A DNA stretch of 55,163 nucleotides, taken from Muribaculaceae bacterium (GTDB lineage Bacteria > Bacteroidota > Bacteroidia > Bacteroidales > Muribaculaceae). Below are positions 52,113 through 55,163 of this stretch, piece after piece. The notes below the pieces were generated by a model. The model made no database searches, was not told the DNA's origin, and saw only the letters and a program-made list of their open reading frames with translations. Each line of letters starts with the position of its first letter. The stretch's first letter is position 1. The stretch is from NCBI GenBank assembly GCA_016292745.1, contig JAEDFO010000009.1:1-55163 (forward strand). Reading direction: 5' to 3'. Made by a program: the position numbers and the translations under genes.

Positions 52113-52244
52113 TTGAATATCGGTTTCATTATGTCGACAAGAATGACTGTGGTTTTGAATATATCGGTTTCTGTGGCGCTTAAGTTTTGTGATGTGTGTA
52201 AACAATTATAGTTTACGATACAAATAATGCTTGAAGGTGCATGC

Positions 52245-53267
52245 CTATTCCTCGGCGTCGTACTGTGCTGCTGCCTGACGGAGCTTCTTGGCCATGAATG
52301 TCACGGCTTGCCGTGGTGACAGCAACTTGACGCCTGGCCCGAACGACATCATTATGGAATACATCTCTATGTTTATCACCACATCGATGCTGAAGATGCA
52401 GCTCCCGTCGTTGGGGTTGCAGCTCACCAACTTTTGCGAGGGGTGCACCGGCTTGGTGGCTATGTAATGGCTCTGCTCGCGTGTGGCTCTGAATGTGATG
52501 TGTTGCGGTTTGTTGCCGATGTTTTTTGTCACTCCAATCACATTGTCGAAGAAGTGTTCTGAGTCGAACTGGGGATTGTCGCGATAGGGCACATCGATTG
52601 GTTCCACGCTCACAATTCGGTCGAGAGCGAGATTAAACATCAGCAGGTCGGTGGCGCGACTGCAGAACAGAAACCACCGGTTGCGGAACTCCTTCAAAAG
52701 ATACGGGAATACAACGTACTGCTGAGGCTTGCGCGCCGAGAACGGTTGGTACATTATCCGCAGGCTTTGCCGTTGCGCAATGTAGTTGTAAAGCGGATTC
52801 AGCAGCTTCAGCCCTTTCAGATTGGGCACGTTGTCGAAGTGCACTATCGGCTTGCGATTGTGCTTGCTTATGGCGAGCTTGTCCTGCAGGCGGCTCACCA
52901 CGTCGCTCATCTCGGCAAACTGTTCGAAGTTGTCGAGTTGACGTAGCATATCCACCGCTTCGTGCAGCACTTGATAATCGTTTTCCGACATAGGCATGTT
53001 CATGATGCTGAAATCGGGGTCGGAGTAGCGATAGTATTTCTGGTCGTATACCTCGATGGGCGCATTGTAGCCCAGTTTGTCGGAGCGCATAGTCTGCAGG
53101 TCCATTTGCACGGTGCGCACACTCACCCCCTTGCTGATTCCCTCGCAGTCGTACAAGGCATCGGAGCACGCGTCGACCAGGTCGTTGAGCGTCCAGCGCT
53201 TGTAGGTGTTGCGAAGGCAGTTGTCGATGGTCTTGTATCGTATCAGTGCATTCTTGTTGGCAGGCAT
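52245..53267 (-). CDS. WYL-domain transcriptional regulator
   Basis: From ATG 53267 (MPANKNALIRYK) the protein has 340 residues: an N-terminal helix-turn-helix region (about 8-75, IDNCLRNTYKRWTLNDLVDAC, SVRTVQMDLQTMRS), a linker, and a WYL domain (about 150-250: SLRIMYQPFSARKPQQYVVFPYLLKEFRNRWFLFCS). A C-terminal extension follows (KLLSPRQAVTFMAKKLRQA). WYL proteins bind ligands, often nucleic acid, and control stress or defence genes. The upstream ATG at 53306 lies before the predicted transcription start and is rejected. The gene is divergent from rtcB, with two identical-core palindromes between them, suggesting control of both. Confidence 0.9.
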   Translation of the reverse strand: MPANKNALIRYKTIDNCLRNTYKRWTLNDLVDACSDALYDCEGISKGVSVRTVQMDLQTMRSDKLGYNAPIEVYDQKYYRYSDPDFSIMNMPMSENDYQVLHEAVDMLRQLDNFEQFAEMSDVVSRLQDKLAISKHNRKPIVHFDNVPNLKGLKLLNPLYNYIAQRQSLRIMYQPFSARKPQQYVVFPYLLKEFRNRWFLFCSRATDLLMFNLALDRIVSVEPIDVPYRDNPQFDSEHFFDNVIGVTKNIGNKPQHITFRATREQSHYIATKPVHPSQKLVSCNPNDGSCIFSIDVVINIEMYSIMMSFGPGVKLLSPRQAVTFMAKKLRQAAAQYDAEE

Positions 53268-53294
53268 TTCGTTCGCGGTTTTATCTGTTTTTGA

Positions 53295-53302
53295 CAAATA
53301 TA
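53295..53302 (-). promoter_or_regulatory. -7 element of the WYL regulator gene
   Basis: On the minus strand this reads TATATTTG, a consensus -7, which puts the start of transcription near 53288 and the ATG at 53267. The palindrome at 53308-53332 occupies the spacer and -33 side of this promoter. Confidence 0.72.
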
Positions 53303-53307
53303 GCATA

Positions 53308-53332
53308 ATCTACGCAATCTATTTGCGTAGAT
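53308..53332. promoter_or_regulatory. Palindromic operator candidate 1
   Basis: ATCTACGCAA (53308-53317) and TTGCGTAGAT (53323-53332) are perfect inverse copies around TCTAT. The core CGCAA-N5-TTGCG recurs 61 bp away. It overlaps the promoter of the WYL gene, where a bound dimer would repress it. Confidence 0.8.
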
Positions 53333-53372
53333 GCACCGAAATGTGTGGAGCCTGTCAATTTTTTTTATTGCA

Positions 53373-53389
53373 GCGCAAATACATTGCGC
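53373..53389. promoter_or_regulatory. Palindromic operator candidate 2
   Basis: GCGCAA (53373-53378) and TTGCGC (53384-53389) are perfect inverse copies around ATACA, with the same core CGCAA-N5-TTGCG as candidate 1. It lies about 150 bp before rtcB. A TTCCTTTG (53400-53407), one mismatch from a -7, follows 10 bp downstream and could be the rtcB promoter. Confidence 0.75.
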
Positions 53390-53536
53390 ACCGGCATGTT
53401 TCCTTTGCATTGTTGTTCGCTGGGCTCTGGCCTTGTGGGCATCGAACTACGGTAATGCGCATTATACTGTATCGTTAAATGCTGAGCTATGCACCACCCC
53501 GTACTTAATTATTAACTAAAAAACGACACTAAACAA

Positions 53537-54709
53537 ATGAATGTAACAATTATCAACAACCGCCCGGTTAAGATATGGACCGATTTTGTCGAGGATTCGG
53601 CCATGCGCCAGATTGAACATCTGGCGAGCCTTCCGTTTCTGTTCCATCATCTGGCCATCATGCCCGACGTACATGCCGGTAAGGGGATGCCGATAGGCGG
53701 CGTTCTGGCTTGCTCCGGCGAGGTCATTCCCAATGCCGTGGGCGTGGATATCGGGTGCGGAATGTGTGCGGTGAAAACCAACTGGAATGTGGCCGACATC
53801 GGCCCCGAGGTGCTTCGCAAGCAGATTATGCACGGAATCAGAAAGCGTATTCCCCTCGGTCGCGACCATCACAAGGTGGCTCAGGACCCCGAATCGCTTC
53901 CGTCAGGGCACGACATCGACCGCACCACCATTGTCAAGCGCCGTCAGGAATCCATTCTGAAGGAAATCGGCACCCTTGGTGGTGGCAACCACTTTATCGA
54001 GCTGCAGAAGGACGAGCAAGGCTCGCTATGGATTATGATTCATTCCGGCTCACGAAACCTGGGCAAGCAGGTGGGCGACCACTACAATGCCATTGCCGCT
54101 GCGCTCAACAAGCGATGGCACTCATCGGTACCGGCGGAGTTCAACCTGCCGTTCCTGCCGATGGGCACGCCGGAGTTTGGCGATTACTGGCGCGAGATGA
54201 AGTATTGCATCGACTTTGCGCTGTGCAACCGCCGTCTGATGATGACGCGCATCGAGGAGGTGCTGGCCGAGGCGTTGCCTGGCATCGAGTTTGAGCCGAT
54301 GCTCAACATTGCCCACAACTATGCCGCCGTCGAGCACCACTTTGGCCAAGATGTGGTGGTGCACCGCAAGGGTGCCACCCAGGCCCGTGCCGGCCAGATA
54401 GGCATAATTCCCGGCTCGCAGGGAACGGCATCGTATATCGTCGAAGGCCGGGGCAACCCCGACTCGTTCTGCTCGTGCTCGCACGGCGCAGGCCGAATAT
54501 TGAGCCGCACCGCCGCCGTAAAGACCCTTGACTTGGCCGAGGAGGTACGCCGCCTCGATGCCATGGGCATCGTCCATGCCATCCGCACTCAGAACGACAT
54601 GCAGGAGGCTTCGGGCGCCTATAAGGATATCGACCAGGTGATTGCCAACGAGGCCGACCTGGTAAGCATCGTCACTCGACTCCTCCCAATAGCGGTAATC
54701 AAGGGCTAA
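53537..54709 (+). CDS. rtcB: RtcB-family RNA ligase
   Basis: RtcB joins RNA ends bearing 2',3'-cyclic phosphate or 3'-phosphate to 5'-OH ends using GTP and manganese, repairing or splicing RNA. The 390-residue protein has the metal site GVDIGCGM (Asp71, Cys74) and LGGGNHFIEL. HSGSRNLGKQV follows, then a central IAHNYA, and the guanylylated histidine His316 in CSCSHGAGR. Length is slightly below E. coli RtcB (408). No rtcA cyclase, archease or prfH is nearby. The divergent WYL regulator and paired palindromes suggest inducible expression. Confidence 0.95.
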   Translation: MNVTIINNRPVKIWTDFVEDSAMRQIEHLASLPFLFHHLAIMPDVHAGKGMPIGGVLACSGEVIPNAVGVDIGCGMCAVKTNWNVADIGPEVLRKQIMHGIRKRIPLGRDHHKVAQDPESLPSGHDIDRTTIVKRRQESILKEIGTLGGGNHFIELQKDEQGSLWIMIHSGSRNLGKQVGDHYNAIAAALNKRWHSSVPAEFNLPFLPMGTPEFGDYWREMKYCIDFALCNRRLMMTRIEEVLAEALPGIEFEPMLNIAHNYAAVEHHFGQDVVVHRKGATQARAGQIGIIPGSQGTASYIVEGRGNPDSFCSCSHGAGRILSRTAAVKTLDLAEEVRRLDAMGIVHAIRTQNDMQEASGAYKDIDQVIANEADLVSIVTRLLPIAVIKG

Positions 54710-54726
54710 GTGCCCTCAACAAAATT

Positions 54727-54757
54727 GGGGCGGCGGAAGTTGCATTTCCGCCGCCCC
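54727..54757 (+). terminator. Terminator of rtcB
   Basis: GGGGCGGCGGAA (54727-54738) pairs perfectly with TTCCGCCGCCCC (54746-54757) around a 7-nt loop, 17 bp after the rtcB stop. The following T-tract is short, but the GC-rich 12-bp stem is strong. Confidence 0.82.
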
Positions 54758-54770
54758 TTCACTATCTTTG
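54740..54770 (+). promoter_or_regulatory. Promoter of the XRE regulator gene, inside the rtcB terminator
   Basis: TATCTTTG (54763-54770) is a consensus -7, and a TTG (54740-54742) lies exactly 20 bp upstream as the -33. That TTG falls in the loop of the rtcB terminator, so terminator and promoter are interleaved. The leader is about 95 nt. Confidence 0.75.
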
Positions 54771-54870
54771 ACGTATTATAAACATTAGCCTACGAAGAGG
54801 CAAAGTTCAAGGCTACCAATCCATTTTACAATAATAACCGTTAAACTATAATCAAGAAAGGCGAAAAGAT

Positions 54871-55143
54871 ATGATAGACGTAGAAGAAATAAAGGAAAAC
54901 ACTCGACAGCGAATCGGAAAACGCATCGCAGAGTTACGAAGAGAACGAGGCTTGTCGCAGGAGGAACTTGCGGGCCGCATCGGCATTCACCAGCCTGCGC
55001 TGAATCGCATCGAGATGGGTAGGCACTCGACAACCGTTGGTATGATAGCCGCCATTGCTGCCGCTATGGATTGCCGTGTAGAAATAATAACGAATGATAC
55101 CACCGAAAATGTGGGTAACAAATCGGGTAATAAAATCGGGTAA
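54871..55143 (+). CDS. Small XRE-family helix-turn-helix regulator
   Basis: The 90-residue protein has a short acidic N-terminus and a Cro/CI-type helix-turn-helix at about 15-70: RIGKRIAELRRERGLSQEELAGRIGI, then QPALNRIEMGRHSTTVGMIAAIAAAM. VEII follows, and a polar Asn/Gly-rich tail. Such single-domain regulators are often antitoxins or repressors, but no toxin gene is visible before the window ends. It is transcribed from its own promoter after rtcB. Confidence 0.88.
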   Translation: MIDVEEIKENTRQRIGKRIAELRRERGLSQEELAGRIGIHQPALNRIEMGRHSTTVGMIAAIAAAMDCRVEIITNDTTENVGNKSGNKIG

Positions 55144-55163
55144 TATATGCAATTGTATGCTAT

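Noticed and set aside
52245..55143. Anti-phage defence island (WYL plus RtcB plus XRE)
   Set aside because: No nuclease, ATPase effector, toxin or restriction gene is present; RNA repair is a sufficient explanation.
1..55163. CRISPR array, insertion sequence or prophage
   Set aside because: No regularly spaced direct repeats, transposase, integrase or phage structural genes were found in reading the window.

Overview
The window looks like a chromosomal segment of a gut-type Bacteroidales bacterium, possibly Muribaculaceae; the family is an inference and the order is fairly secure. The reasons are the repeated Bacteroidetes promoter signature (-7 TAnnTTTG about 19-20 bp after a TTTG or TTG), a DUF3822-rsmD pair, CarboxypepD_reg/TonB-type outer-membrane proteins, type IX secretion (T9SS) C-terminal sorting domains, GH97 and GH123 glycosidases, a FeoB-associated Cys-rich protein, and tRNAs without an encoded CCA.

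Layout. Positions 1-6.9 kb hold housekeeping genes: mltG, tRNA-Ser(GCT), an ammonium transporter, a small TonB-C protein, a RecD-like helicase, DUF3822 and rsmD. From 6.9 to 13.8 kb lie an outer-membrane beta-barrel protein, a secreted C1B peptidase, topB, a Nudix hydrolase and a small Cys-rich membrane protein. From 13.8 to 17.7 kb come tRNA-Cys(GCA), folB with a beta-helix lipoprotein, and an ECF sigma operon flanked by two membrane proteins. A secreted GH13 amylase-like enzyme with a T9SS tail (17.8-20.6 kb) is followed by guaA, nnr and pepT.

The accessory part starts near 25.6 kb. Four large exported proteins with T9SS-like tails lie in a row: an S8 protease and an Omp28-like protein on the minus strand, then two giant repeat proteins on the plus strand, one with an internal A-B-B-A architecture. 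A GH97 glycosidase follows. At 40.16-40.83 kb two broken genes, an AraC tail and the C-terminal half of an acyltransferase-3, abut at what looks like a deletion or rearrangement scar. Immediately beyond is a compact eight-gene operon (41.0-47.7 kb) encoding a dedicated type II fatty-acid/polyene-like assembly line: ketoreductase, ketosynthase, methyltransferase, acyl carrier protein, LpxL-like acyltransferase, hotdog dehydratase, hotdog thioesterase, and a second ketosynthase fused to an extra domain. It resembles the core of aryl-polyene clusters but lacks the aromatic-starter, ligase and export genes. It ends against a convergent GH123-like/maa-like operon.

From 50.2 to 52.1 kb lie a rhodanese lipoprotein, two unrecognised small proteins, a deoxyribosyltransferase-like protein and a GNAT acetyltransferase. 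The window closes with a WYL-domain regulator divergent from an rtcB RNA ligase. Their intergenic region carries two copies of one inverted repeat (CGCAA-N5-TTGCG) 61 bp apart, a strong candidate operator pair. A small XRE regulator follows, its promoter interleaved with the rtcB terminator.

All functions come from reading motifs and from knowledge of the families; no searches were run. Family names without quoted catalytic motifs should be treated as provisional.
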